A stretch of DNA of 64,000 bases. It comes from DATAZK01 sp965199805. Lineage in GTDB: Bacteria > Actinomycetota > Actinomycetes > Frankiales > Frankiaceae. Of the stretch, positions 1-8,217 are shown piece after piece. Below the pieces are notes generated by a model. That model saw only the letters and a program-made list of their open reading frames with translations, was not told the origin of the DNA and searched no databases. A program made the translations under genes and the position numbers. The stretch is from the NCBI GenBank assembly GCA_965199805.1, contig CBDATO010000003.1, forward strand, positions 682,001-746,000, in the 5' to 3' direction. How positions within the stretch are numbered: the stretch's first letter is position 1; every line of letters starts with the position of its first letter.

Positions 1-183
1 GCGCGAGAGCGTCGCCTGCGTGACCGAGAGCCCGTCCGCGTTGAGCTGATCGACCAGCTCGGACTGCGAATGCACGGCACCGCGGGTGATGAGCTCGATG
101 ACCCGGGCGTGGCGCGCGGCCTTGGTGACCGGTGCCCGGGCGGCGACGGGCGCCGGCGTGGTGAGCGGGCCCGGTGTGGTCAT
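1..183 (-). CDS. argR: Arginine repressor ArgR, N-terminal 61 residues (cut by window edge)
   Basis: This is the start of the arginine repressor, which binds ARG boxes with arginine as corepressor. The first 61 codons are present. After a Pro/Ala-rich leader they encode a winged-helix segment (ARVIELITRGAVHSQSELVD, then a recognition-helix region ending VTQATLSR), which matches the DNA-binding domain of the ArgR family. The ATG at 181-183 overlaps the argF stop as ATGA, so it is the last visible gene of the arg operon. The hexamerisation and arginine-binding domain lies outside the window. Recognition rests on the VTQATLSR helix and the operon position. Confidence 0.9.
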   Translation of the reverse strand, partial: MTTPGPLTTPAPVAARAPVTKAARHARVIELITRGAVHSQSELVDQLNADGLSVTQATLSR

Positions 184-1127
184 CGGGCGGGACCACCCGA
201 CTCGAGCAGGAAAAGCAGCAGTGCCTTCTGGGCGTGCAAGCGGTTCTCGGCCTGCTGCCAGACCACCGACTGCGGGCCGTCGAGGACGTCGGCGGAGATC
301 TCGACGCCCCGGTGAGCGGGCAGGCAGTGCATGACGACGGCGTCGGGCCGGGCGGCGGCCATCACCTCGGCGTTCACCTGGAAGCCGGTGAAGACGAGCG
401 AGCGCGACTCCTCCTCGTCCTCCTGCCCCATGGACGCCCAGACGTCGGTGTAGACGGCGTCGGCGTCGGCGGCGGCCTCGAGCCGGTCCTGCATGACGAG
501 CGCCTCGCCGCCGGTCGTCGCGCCGATCTCGTTGGCGTGCCGCACGACCTGCTCGAGCGGCTCGAAGCCGGGCGGACTCGCGACGTGCACCCGCATCCCG
601 GCCGCGGCACCGGCCAGCAGCAGCGAGTGCGCCATGTTGTTGCCGTCGCCCACGTACGCGAGCGTGCGGCCCTTGAGGTCGCCCTTGATCTCGCGGAGCG
701 TGAGCAGGTCGGCGAGCGCCTGACAGGGATGGGCGAAGTCGGTGAGCGCGTTGACGACCGGCACGTCGGACGCCGCCGCCAGCTCCTCGAGGCGGTCCTG
801 GCCGAAGGTGCGCAGCACGATGGCGTCGACATAGCGGCTCATCACCGCGGCCGTGTCGCCCAGCGGCTCGCCCCGCCCGATCTGGGTGGTGCCGGCGTCG
901 ACGACCATCGGATGGGCGCCGAGCTCGGCGATCCCGACCTCGAACGACATCCGGGTACGCGTCGAGGGCTTCTCGAAGATCATTGCGACGGTGCGCCCGT
1001 GCAGGGGGCGGGTGGCCGCTGACCGGCTGACCGCGCGGTTCTCCTTGAGGTGGGCGGCCAGCTCGAGGACCTCCGCCTGCTCGGCCGGCGTGAGGTCGGT
1101 GTCGACGAGGAAGTGACGGACGCTCAT
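180..1127 (-). CDS. argF: Ornithine carbamoyltransferase
   Basis: It transfers the carbamoyl group of carbamoyl phosphate to ornithine, giving citrulline in cytoplasmic arginine synthesis. The 315 residues are the usual family length. Visible motifs are STRTR (55-59, carbamoyl-phosphate site), HPCQ (133-136), SMGQE (232-236, ornithine-side loop) and HCLPAHRG (267-274, catalytic Cys). The ATG at 1125-1127 overlaps the stop of the receiver gene upstream, and its own TGA overlaps argR, both as ATGA. Translation is therefore probably coupled along the operon. Anabolic ArgF rather than catabolic ArcB is inferred from the arg gene context. Confidence 0.97.
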   Translation of the reverse strand: MSVRHFLVDTDLTPAEQAEVLELAAHLKENRAVSRSAATRPLHGRTVAMIFEKPSTRTRMSFEVGIAELGAHPMVVDAGTTQIGRGEPLGDTAAVMSRYVDAIVLRTFGQDRLEELAAASDVPVVNALTDFAHPCQALADLLTLREIKGDLKGRTLAYVGDGNNMAHSLLLAGAAAGMRVHVASPPGFEPLEQVVRHANEIGATTGGEALVMQDRLEAAADADAVYTDVWASMGQEDEEESRSLVFTGFQVNAEVMAAARPDAVVMHCLPAHRGVEISADVLDGPQSVVWQQAENRLHAQKALLLFLLESGGPAR

Positions 1128-1534
1128 GCGGTGGGCGCCTTTCCGGTGAGCTCGGCAATGCGGGACAGCAGGTCGGCGACGCCGAAGGGCTTCGGGAAGA
1201 CGCGATCGGGACCGAGCCGCTCCGCCAGCTCCGCAATGGCCTCGAGACGCCCGGTCAGCACGAGTACGGGCACGTCGCAGAGCTCCGGTGAATCGCTCAT
1301 CTCCTGCAGCACGCTGAGGCCGTCGAGGTCGGGCATCACCAGGTCGAGCAGGACGACGGCCGGGCGGCGCCCGGCCGCGGTCACCAGCGCCGCGGTCCCG
1401 TCACCCACCGCGACCACGCTGTAGCCCTCGGAGCGCAGCAGCGTCTCGAGCAGGCTCTGCACGCTGGGGTCGTCCTCGACGACGAGGACGTACGGCACGC
1501 CGGGAGCCGGGTCGCTGGCGCCCGGCGAGGTCAT
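1124..1534 (-). CDS. Stand-alone response regulator receiver protein inside the arg operon
   Basis: This is a 136-residue protein made only of a CheY-like receiver domain, with no output domain. The phosphorylation site is intact: acidic pair E20/D21, phosphoacceptor D64 (VVLLDLVMPDLDG), T94 (VLVLTG) and K115 (FPKPFG). It lies between argD and argF with ATGA overlaps at both ends, so it should be co-translated with the arginine enzymes. Its target and cognate kinase are unknown. The nearest kinase gene in the window is the PAS histidine kinase at 12358-13494, but nothing in the sequence links the two. A receiver gene is not a standard member of arg operons, so this looks like a lineage-specific insertion. 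Confidence 0.9.
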   Translation of the reverse strand: MTSPGASDPAPGVPYVLVVEDDPSVQSLLETLLRSEGYSVVAVGDGTAALVTAAGRRPAVVLLDLVMPDLDGLSVLQEMSDSPELCDVPVLVLTGRLEAIAELAERLGPDRVFPKPFGVADLLSRIAELTGKAPTA

Positions 1535-2760
1535 GTCCCGACCCTATGGTCGGCTGCCAGCCGGTCCAGCACCTTCGCGAGGGCGGCCGGGAGCGCGGCC
1601 ACGAACGCGTCGGCCTCGGCAGCTGTCAGCGTCAGCGGAGGAGCGAGCCGGACGGCGGCCGGGCCGACCGCGTTGACGAGGAACCCGGCGTCACGCAGCT
1701 CGGCCTCGAGCGCAGGCGCGGCCGGCGAGGTCAGGGTGACGGCCAGCCAGAGGCCGGAGCCGCGTACGCCCTCGAGCAGCGGCGACGACAGCGCCCGTAC
1801 GCCCTCGGCGAGCCGGTCACCGACCTCGGCCGACCGGGCGACGAGGCCCTCGGACTCGACGACGTCGAGCACGGCCAGCGCGGCCGCGCACACGACGGGG
1901 TTGCCGCCGAAGGTGGAGCCGTGGTCACCCGGCTGCAGCAGGTCGGCGGCGCGGCCGAGGCCGATGCACGCCCCGATGGGCAGGCCGCCGGCCAGCCCCT
2001 TGGCCAGGGTGATCACGTCGGGGACGACGCCGGCGCCGATCGAGGCGTACCAGCTGCCCGTACGCCCGACGCTCTGCACCTCGTCGACGACGAGCAGGGC
2101 GCCGGTCGCGTCGCAGATCTCGCGGGCGGCCTGCAGGTAGCCGGCGGGTGGGGGCAGGACGCCGCCCTCCCCCAGCGTGGGCTCGAGGAAGACCGCGGAG
2201 GTCTGCTCGGTGACGGCGGCGCGCAACGCGTCGGCATCGCCGTAGGGCACGAAGCGCGCGCCCGGCAGCAGCGGCTCGAACGGGGCGCGCTTGGCGGGCT
2301 GGCCCGTGATGGACAGCGCACCCAGGGTGCGGCCGTGGAAGCTGCCCTCGGCGGAGATGATCTCGGTGCGGCCGGTGCGGCGGGCGATCTTGATGGCCGC
2401 CTCGTTGGCCTCGGTGCCGGAGTTGCAGAAGAAGACCTTCGCGCCGGCTCCCGCGTCACCGAGCAGGCCCACGAGGCGCTCGGCCAGCTCGATGGCCGGC
2501 GTGGTCGCGTACAGGTTGCTGGTGTGCCCGATGGTGGCCAGCTGGTCGTCGACCGCCTTGCGCACCCCCGGGTGGGCGTGGCCGAGCAGGCAGACCGCGA
2601 TCCCGGCGATGAGGTCGAGGTAGCTCTTGCCGTCGGCGTCGTACACGGTCGCGCCCTCACCCCGCACGAGGACGAGCGGCGGCCGACCGTAATTGCCCAT
2701 GAAGACGGCGTCACGGCGGGACAGGAACGCCTCGTTGCCGGTCTGTGCGTCTGCGCTCAT
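1531..2760 (-). CDS. argD: Acetylornithine aminotransferase
   Basis: It is a PLP enzyme that converts N-acetylglutamate semialdehyde to N-acetylornithine. The 409 residues show class-III aminotransferase signatures: SGTEAN (114-119), the cofactor aspartate in VVDEVQ (D226), and the Schiff-base lysine in LAKGLAGGLP (K254). Start codon ATG at 2758-2760. It follows argB by 34 nt, and its stop overlaps the receiver gene as ATGA. Related class-III enzymes (succinylornithine or GABA aminotransferases) share these motifs; the arg operon favours ArgD. Confidence 0.96.
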   Translation of the reverse strand: MSADAQTGNEAFLSRRDAVFMGNYGRPPLVLVRGEGATVYDADGKSYLDLIAGIAVCLLGHAHPGVRKAVDDQLATIGHTSNLYATTPAIELAERLVGLLGDAGAGAKVFFCNSGTEANEAAIKIARRTGRTEIISAEGSFHGRTLGALSITGQPAKRAPFEPLLPGARFVPYGDADALRAAVTEQTSAVFLEPTLGEGGVLPPPAGYLQAAREICDATGALLVVDEVQSVGRTGSWYASIGAGVVPDVITLAKGLAGGLPIGACIGLGRAADLLQPGDHGSTFGGNPVVCAAALAVLDVVESEGLVARSAEVGDRLAEGVRALSSPLLEGVRGSGLWLAVTLTSPAAPALEAELRDAGFLVNAVGPAAVRLAPPLTLTAAEADAFVAALPAALAKVLDRLAADHRVGT

Positions 2761-2794
2761 GTCGTCACCGTTCCCTTCGCCGTCGTATTGGTCG

Positions 2795-3700
2795 TCATGC
2801 GGTCACCATGGTGCCGACGCCGGAGTCGGTGAACATCTCGCGCAGCAGCGCGTGCTCCACCCGCCCGTCGAGGACGTGGGCGTGCCGGACCCCGCCGCGC
2901 ACCGCCCGCAGGCAGGCCTCCATCTTCGGCACCATCCCGCTGCCGAGGGTGGGGAGCAGCGTCTCGAGGTCGGCCGCGGAGATCTCGCTGATCACCTCGT
3001 CGGTGTCGGGCCAGTTGGCGTACAGCCCCTCGACGTCGGTGAGGATCACGAGCTTCTCGGCGCCGACCGCGAGCGCGACGGCTGCGGCTGCCGTATCGGC
3101 GTTGACGTTGTAGACGATGGACTGGTCCGGCCCCTCGCCGCGGGCGACGCCGGCGACGACCGGCACGTGCCCGGCGTCGAGCAGGGCCACGACCGTCTCC
3201 GGACGCACCCGGGTGACGTCGCCGACCTGGCCGATGTCGACCAGCTCGCCGTCGACCAGCGCACCGCGGCGCTCGGCGGTGAGCAGCTGCGCGTCCTCGC
3301 CCGACATGCCGACGGCGAACGGACCGTGGGCGTTGATCAGGCCGACGACATCGCGGTTGACCTGCCCGACCAGCACCATGCGTACGACATCCATGGTCTC
3401 GGGGGTGGTGACGCGCAGGCCGCCGCGGAACTCGGTGGGCACGCCGAGCCGGTCGAGGTGGGAGGTGATCTGCGGCCCGCCGCCGTGCACGATGACGACC
3501 CGCAGGCCCGCGTAACGCAGGAAGACGATGTCCTCGGCGAAGCGCTCGCGCAGCGCCACATCGGTCATGGCGTGGCCGCCGTACTTGATGACGATGGTCT
3601 TGCCGGAGAAGCGGGCGAGCCAGGGCAGCGCCTCGACCAGCGCGGCGGCCTTGGCGGTCGACGTGGCGAGCCGGTTTGCAGGAGTGGGTGGAGTGCTCAT
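2795..3700 (-). CDS. argB: Acetylglutamate kinase
   Basis: It phosphorylates N-acetylglutamate at the second step of arginine synthesis. The 301 residues belong to the amino-acid kinase fold: KYGGHAM near residues 39-45, VIVHGGGPQI for phosphate and substrate binding, and the VLTDVEGLY segment typical of the nucleotide site. The N-terminal helix before KTIVIKYGG resembles that of arginine-inhibited hexameric forms, so feedback control by arginine is plausible but inferred. Its ATG overlaps the argJ stop (ATGA). Confidence 0.97.
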   Translation of the reverse strand: MSTPPTPANRLATSTAKAAALVEALPWLARFSGKTIVIKYGGHAMTDVALRERFAEDIVFLRYAGLRVVIVHGGGPQITSHLDRLGVPTEFRGGLRVTTPETMDVVRMVLVGQVNRDVVGLINAHGPFAVGMSGEDAQLLTAERRGALVDGELVDIGQVGDVTRVRPETVVALLDAGHVPVVAGVARGEGPDQSIVYNVNADTAAAAVALAVGAEKLVILTDVEGLYANWPDTDEVISEISAADLETLLPTLGSGMVPKMEACLRAVRGGVRHAHVLDGRVEHALLREMFTDSGVGTMVTA

Positions 3701-4848
3701 GTGCTGTAGGCCGAGTTCTCGTGCACGTACGCGTGGGTGAGGTCAGTGGTCAGGATCGTCGCCGTCTCGGCGCCGGCCTTGAGGTCGATCGTGATGCGCA
3801 CGTCGGGCCCGGACAGGTCGACCAGCTCACGCGGGTCGCCGACGCCGGCGTCGCGGCAGACCATGACGCCGTTGATCGTGACGTCGAGGGTGAGCGGGTC
3901 GTACGCGGCGTCGGTGGTGCCGACCGCGGCGAGCACGCGCCCCCAGTTGGGGTCGCCGCCGAAGAGTGCGCACTTCAGCAGGTTGGACCGGGCGACGCTG
4001 CGCCCGACGGTGACCGCCTCGGTCTCGCTCAGGGCGTTGACCACCTGGATACGCACCTGCTTCGACGCACCTTCGGCGTCGCTGATCAACAGGTCGCAGA
4101 GGGCGGCGAGCACCTCGTGGACCAGGCCGTACAGGTCGTCGTCCGGCAGCGTCACGCCGCTCGCCCCGCTGGCCAGCAGCAGCACGGTGTCGTTGGTGGA
4201 CATGCAGCCGTCGGTGTCGACCCGGTCGAGCGTGGCGCTCGTCGCCCGTCGCAGGACCCGGTCGAGCGCCGGGGCGTCGGCCACCGCGTCGGTCGTGACG
4301 ACACAAAGCATCGTGGCGAGACCGGGCGCGAGCATGCCGGCGCCCTTGATCATCGCGCCGACCGTGACGCCGCCCGAGGTGGCGACGGCCTGCTTGGCGA
4401 ACGTGTCGGTGGTGCAGATGGCGTCGGCCGCGGCCGGCCCGCCGTCCGCGGTCAATCCCGCCACGGCGAGGTCGATGCCGGGCAGCAGCCGGTCCATCGC
4501 CAGCCGCTCACCGATGAGGCCGGTGCTGCAGACGGCGACCTCGCCGGCCCCGCAGCTCAGCACCTCCGCGACCTTCTCGGCGGTGGCGTGGGTGTCGCCG
4601 AAGCCCGCCGGCCCGGTGCAGGCGTTGGCCCCGCCCGAGTTGAGGATCACGGCCGTCAGCCGGCCGCCCTTGAGCACCTGCTGCGACCAGACCACCGGTG
4701 CGGCCACGACCCGGTTGGACGTGAACACCCCGGCGGCCGCGTACTGCGGACCCTGGTTGACCACGAGTGCGAGATCGGGACGGCCGCTCGCCTTGAGACC
4801 GGCGGTGACCCCCGAAGCGGTGAAGCCGGCGGCGGCGGTGACGCTCAC
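3697..4848 (-). CDS. argJ: Bifunctional glutamate N-acetyltransferase / ornithine acetyltransferase
   Basis: It transfers acetyl from N-acetylornithine to glutamate and so runs the cyclic arginine pathway. The protein is made as a precursor that cleaves itself. The cleavage region reads GAGMLAPGLATML with the nucleophile Thr at 179. A longer frame runs into argC, but the GTG at 4846-4848 overlaps the argC TGA as GTGA. That gives 383 residues beginning SVTAAAGFTASGV, the normal length, so this start was chosen. The presence of argJ makes a separate argE unnecessary. Confidence 0.95.
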   Translation of the reverse strand: MSVTAAAGFTASGVTAGLKASGRPDLALVVNQGPQYAAAGVFTSNRVVAAPVVWSQQVLKGGRLTAVILNSGGANACTGPAGFGDTHATAEKVAEVLSCGAGEVAVCSTGLIGERLAMDRLLPGIDLAVAGLTADGGPAAADAICTTDTFAKQAVATSGGVTVGAMIKGAGMLAPGLATMLCVVTTDAVADAPALDRVLRRATSATLDRVDTDGCMSTNDTVLLLASGASGVTLPDDDLYGLVHEVLAALCDLLISDAEGASKQVRIQVVNALSETEAVTVGRSVARSNLLKCALFGGDPNWGRVLAAVGTTDAAYDPLTLDVTINGVMVCRDAGVGDPRELVDLSGPDVRITIDLKAGAETATILTTDLTHAYVHENSAYST

Positions 4849-5879
4849 GGCGCGATCCCGCAGACCGGCAGGGCGGTGGTCTCGGGCAGGCCGAGCATCA
4901 GGTTCATGCACTGCACGGCCTGACCGGCGGCGCCCTTGCCGAGGTTGTCGATGGCTCCGACGACGGCCGCGCGGCCGGACGCCGGATCGGCCGCCACCTG
5001 CAGATGTGCAGAGTTGCTGCCGCTGACGGCAGCCGCGCGCGGCCACTGCCCCTCGGGCAGCACGTGGACGAACGGCTCGGACGCGTACACGGCGAGCAGC
5101 GCCTCACGCAGCTCGGCGGTGGTCACGGACGGCTGCGCCAACCGTGCGGTGCAGGTGGACAGGATGCCCCGGGGCAGCGGCGCGAGCACCGGGATGAAGG
5201 ACAGGCTGCCGATCTCGAGGGCCTGGGCGATCTCGTAACGGTGCTGGTGGTCGCCCACCTTGTAGGCCCACAGATCGCCCATGACCTCGCTGCCGAGCAG
5301 GTGCTCCTTCGGCGCCCGGCCGGCGCCCGAGGTGCCGCTCGCAGCGACGACCACGATGTCGTCCCGCTCCACGAGCCCGGCGTCGATCAGGGGCCGCAGG
5401 CCGAGGATGGTCGCGGTCGGGTAGCAGCCCGGCGCCGCGACCCGGGTGCTGGACGCGATGAGCTGGCGGGCGCCCGGCAGCTCGGGCAGCCCGTACGGCC
5501 ACGGCTCGGCGAACTCCCCGCCGTAGCCCTTCTCCCAGTCGTCGGCGCTGAGCAGCCGGTGATCGGCGCCGAGGTCGATGACCCGGGTGGTGCGCGGCAG
5601 GGCCTCGGAGACGCGGGCGGACGCGCCGTGCGGCAGCGCCAGGAACACCACGTCGGCGGCCAGGCTGCCGTCGGCGAGCGCCCCGTCGAGGTCGACAAAG
5701 CGCCGCTCCATGAGCGGCACGAGGTGGGGATGGACGTCGGTGACGCGGCGGCCGGCGGAGGAAGCGGCGCTCAGCGCACCGAGCTCCACCTCGGGGTGCC
5801 CGAGCAGCAGGCGAAGCAGCTCGCCTCCCGCGTAACCACTGGCTCCTGCAACTGCGACGGTCACTCCCACCCGACGCAT
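4845..5879 (-). CDS. argC: N-acetyl-gamma-glutamyl-phosphate reductase
   Basis: It is an NADPH-dependent reductase that makes N-acetylglutamate semialdehyde. The 344-residue product starts at the ATG at 5877-5879 (MRRVGVTVAVAGASGYAGGE), which places the Rossmann GASGYAG motif at 12-18. A longer frame upstream would cross the ARG box and has no family similarity. The catalytic Cys is C152 in APGCYPTA. It is the first gene of the argC-J-B-D-(receiver)-F-R operon, and its start lies only 13 nt downstream of the ARG box. Confidence 0.96.
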   Translation of the reverse strand: MRRVGVTVAVAGASGYAGGELLRLLLGHPEVELGALSAASSAGRRVTDVHPHLVPLMERRFVDLDGALADGSLAADVVFLALPHGASARVSEALPRTTRVIDLGADHRLLSADDWEKGYGGEFAEPWPYGLPELPGARQLIASSTRVAAPGCYPTATILGLRPLIDAGLVERDDIVVVAASGTSGAGRAPKEHLLGSEVMGDLWAYKVGDHQHRYEIAQALEIGSLSFIPVLAPLPRGILSTCTARLAQPSVTTAELREALLAVYASEPFVHVLPEGQWPRAAAVSGSNSAHLQVAADPASGRAAVVGAIDNLGKGAAGQAVQCMNLMLGLPETTALPVCGIAP

Positions 5880-5892
5880 GTTACACAGTCCG

Positions 5893-5908
5893 ATGCATAT
5901 CCATGCAT
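5893..5908 (-). promoter_or_regulatory. ARG box (ArgR operator) of the argC operon
   Basis: ATGCATATCCATGCAT is a near-perfect 16-bp palindrome that matches the ArgR operator seen in actinomycetes (two ATGCAT half-sites). It ends 13 nt before the argC ATG. With such a short leader, bound ArgR would cover the promoter or transcription start. A weaker TGCAT occurs at about 5926-5930 and could be an extra half-site. The 134-bp gap between argC and the divergent gene at 6014 holds this operator and presumably both promoters; no convincing -10/-35 pair was assigned. Confidence 0.85.
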
Positions 5909-6013
5909 AGGCTGATGCCCGCGCGTGCATCCGGGCCCATGTCGCTCCCCCGGCCAAACCGCAGCCTGTTGTCGGCAGCGAGACCGTCCGAAGGGTGTCC
6001 ACCACGGAGCCCG

Positions 6014-6958
6014 ATGACCCACACTCCTCACATGAGCTCCGACACCTGGGGTGTCAGCGGACCCACCTTCCTCGGCCTGTACGTCGCGGGGCTGGTGATC
6101 GCGGTGGTGGTGACGGTCGCCGTCCGCAAGGCGGCGCTGCGCCCGCCGCGGGGCAGCGCCCCGGCCACGCCGCTGTCGCTGGACGAGCTCGCGTACCTGT
6201 CCGGCGGCATGCCGGGGCTCGGCGCCAGCGCCGTGGTCGGACTGCGCGAGCGCCACAGCATCCTCGCGCCGACCAAACGCACCATCGCCGCGAGCGCGCA
6301 GGCGCCCGGCCCGGACGCGACGCCCGTTCAGCACGCGCTCTACCGGGGGCTGCAGCAGCGCGGGGCCATCAAGGTGCGGGCCGCCGGGGTGCTGGTGTCC
6401 CGCACCCCCGAGGTCGCCGCCGCCCGGTCCGAGCTGCATCGTCGCGGGCTGGTGACCGACGACGCCGGGCGCCGCCGGTTGCGGCTGCCGCTGCTGCTGT
6501 TCGTCGCCCTCTTCGTGATCGGGGTGCTGCGCCTACGCGCCGGGCTGTCGAACGACAAGCCGATCGGCTTCCTCTTCCCGCTGCTGATCCTCACGCTCGT
6601 CGCCGGATTGACGTTGCGCAAGGTGCCCGCGGTGACCCGGGCCGGACGCCAGTGGCTGCTGTCGGCACGGGTGGAGCAGTCGCAGCTGCGGGCCGCCAGC
6701 CTTCCCGGCGACCGGGCGCTCGCCGTCGCCCTGTTCGGGGTCGGTGCGCTGTGGCTGGCCGAGCCGGCGCTGGCCGGTGAGCTCGGCTTCGCCCGGGCCA
6801 ATGCGGTGCTCGCGAACAGCTCCACCCCGATGTGGGGCTCGGGCACGACCGCCTCCTCGTGCGGCAGCACCTCCTCCTGCAGCAGCGGGTCGTCGTGCAG
6901 CAGCGGGTCGTCCTGCGGCGGAGGCTCCTCGTGCGGCGGCGGTGGCTGTGGCGGCTGA
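6014..6958 (+). CDS. TIGR04222-type membrane protein with periodic Cys/Ser/Gly C-terminal tail
   Basis: A 314-residue protein. One hydrophobic helix lies near the N-terminus (LYVAGLVIAVVVTVAV, about 22-37) and two more lie in the middle (LPLLLFVALFVIGVL and FLFPLLILTLVAGLTL). A soluble region contains the LSLDELAYLSGG segment. The last 35 residues are low complexity with Cys at 283, 289, 295, 301, 307 and 312, an almost exact six-residue period. This matches my recollection of the TIGR04222 family, whose tails are Cys/Gly/Ser rich and which sits next to DUF692 genes. I infer that the tail is the substrate of the downstream oxidase. The ATG at 6014 was chosen because GGAG lies 4 nt upstream; ATG 6032 lacks such a site. 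Confidence 0.8.
   Translation: MTHTPHMSSDTWGVSGPTFLGLYVAGLVIAVVVTVAVRKAALRPPRGSAPATPLSLDELAYLSGGMPGLGASAVVGLRERHSILAPTKRTIAASAQAPGPDATPVQHALYRGLQQRGAIKVRAAGVLVSRTPEVAAARSELHRRGLVTDDAGRRRLRLPLLLFVALFVIGVLRLRAGLSNDKPIGFLFPLLILTLVAGLTLRKVPAVTRAGRQWLLSARVEQSQLRAASLPGDRALAVALFGVGALWLAEPALAGELGFARANAVLANSSTPMWGSGTTASSCGSTSSCSSGSSCSSGSSCGGGSSCGGGGCGG
6860..6955 (+). repeat. 18-bp periodic coding repeat for the Cys-rich tail
   Basis: TGC codons recur every 18 bp (6860, 6878, 6896, 6914, 6932), followed by a final TGT at 6947. Two adjacent units are nearly identical (TGCAGCAGCGGGTCGTCG and TGCAGCAGCGGGTCGTCC). The array can gain or lose units by slippage without changing frame, so tail length may vary between strains. 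Confidence 0.85.
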
Positions 6959-7832
6959 CCGGGCTGTCCTCGCCCCTTCACACCTCACGCCTTCAGGCCC
7001 ACTGCCCGCCGGGGTCGGGCTGGGATGGCGCCCGCAGCTCGCCGGGGTGGCGTCCGCGCGCCCGCTCGCCTTCCTGGAGGTGGTCGCCGAGACGCTCGAC
7101 CCCGGCGCGCCGCTGCCCGCCGGCCTCGACGCCGCCCGCCGCGCGGGTGTGCCGGTCGTGCCGCACGGCGTCACGCTCGGCATCGGCAGCGCGGAGGGAC
7201 TGGACCGACCGCGGCTCGAGCGGCTGGCCGCGGTGGCGGACCTGCTCGACGCCCCGGTGGTCGGCGAGCACCTGTCGTTCGTCGGGGCCGCCGGGCTCTC
7301 CGCCGGCCATCTGCTGCCGCTGCCGCGTACCCGCGAGGGCCTCGACGTCCTGGTCCCGCAGATCCGGCAGGCGCAGCAGGTCTGCGGCGGCCGCCCGCTC
7401 GCGCTCGAGCACGTCGCGGCCCTCTTCGAGTGGCCGGACGCCGAGCTGGACCCGGCCGACTACCTGACCCGCGTCGTCGAACGCACCGGCTGCCTGCTGG
7501 TGCTGGACCTCGCCAACCTCTACGGCGACCTGGTCAACTTCGGCGTCGACCCGCTCGACCTGCTGGACCGCATCCCGCTGGAGCAGGTCGCGTACGTCCA
7601 CCTCGCCGGCGGGCAGCTGCGTGACGGGGTCTGGCACGACACGCACGCGGCCGCCGTGCCCGACCCGGTGTACGACCTGCTGGCCGAGCTCGTCGCGCGC
7701 CGCCCCGACGTGGCGGTCATGCTCGAGCGCGACGACCGGTGGCCGGCGGCGGGCGAGCTGCACGCCGAGCTCGACCGGATGGAGTCCGTCATCGCCCGGG
7801 CGCGTGGCCTGGCGACGGTGACCGGTGGCTGA
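6948..7832 (+). CDS. DUF692 / MNIO-family multinuclear iron oxidase
   Basis: A TIM-barrel protein of the DUF692 family. Characterised members (MbnB, TglH, ChrH) are iron-dependent oxidases that modify Cys in peptides. From the GTG at 6948 the protein is 294 residues. GVGLGWRP (22-29) matches the usual start of the domain. Likely metal ligands are H73, E107/H108 (VGEHLSF), E154 (LALEHVA), D187 and N190 (LDLANLYGD), H218 (YVHLAGG), D231/H233 (HDTHAA) and E260 (LERDD). The usual LEN motif reads LEH here. The start overlaps the upstream gene by 11 nt and the end overlaps the next gene by 8 nt. GTG 6942 is an alternative start. Confidence 0.88.
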   Translation: MAADRAVLAPSHLTPSGPLPAGVGLGWRPQLAGVASARPLAFLEVVAETLDPGAPLPAGLDAARRAGVPVVPHGVTLGIGSAEGLDRPRLERLAAVADLLDAPVVGEHLSFVGAAGLSAGHLLPLPRTREGLDVLVPQIRQAQQVCGGRPLALEHVAALFEWPDAELDPADYLTRVVERTGCLLVLDLANLYGDLVNFGVDPLDLLDRIPLEQVAYVHLAGGQLRDGVWHDTHAAAVPDPVYDLLAELVARRPDVAVMLERDDRWPAAGELHAELDRMESVIARARGLATVTGG

Positions 7833-8217
7833 CCTCGCCGCCCGGCAGGCGGAGCTGGTACGCGCGCTGGTGGCGGACGGCCCGCCGCCCGCCGGATTCG
7901 ACGCGGCACGGGTCGCACTGACCCGGGAGTCGCTGCTGCGCAAACGGGCCCGCGGGGTCGCCGCACACTGGCCGGCGCTCGGCGCCGTACCGGACTTCCC
8001 GGCCCGGTTCGCCGCGTGGGCGCAGGGCCGGCCACCGGGCTCCGGCCACGAGGAGGGACGCGCCTTCGCCGTCTCGCTCGGGCGCGACCTGCCTGCGGCC
8101 GCCCGGGTCGAGCAGCTGCTCGCCGGGCACGGCCGGGTTGCCCGGGAGCCGGGCGCCGTCGTCGTACGGTGGCCGCTGCTCGGCGTACGCACGCTGCAGG
8201 TCAGGAGAGCGCTGTGA
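7825..8217 (+). CDS. Small partner protein of the DUF692 cassette
   Basis: A 130-residue soluble, Arg/Ala-rich, mostly helical-looking protein without Cys, signal peptide or membrane segment. Its GTG start overlaps the end of the DUF692 gene by 8 nt. DUF692 enzymes are typically encoded beside a partner that delivers or recognises the substrate peptide. Size and position fit that role here, and similar small genes accompany DUF692 in Streptomyces as I recall. No catalytic motif is visible, so recognition or partner function is inference from context. Confidence 0.65.
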   Translation: MADLAARQAELVRALVADGPPPAGFDAARVALTRESLLRKRARGVAAHWPALGAVPDFPARFAAWAQGRPPGSGHEEGRAFAVSLGRDLPAAARVEQLLAGHGRVAREPGAVVVRWPLLGVRTLQVRRAL

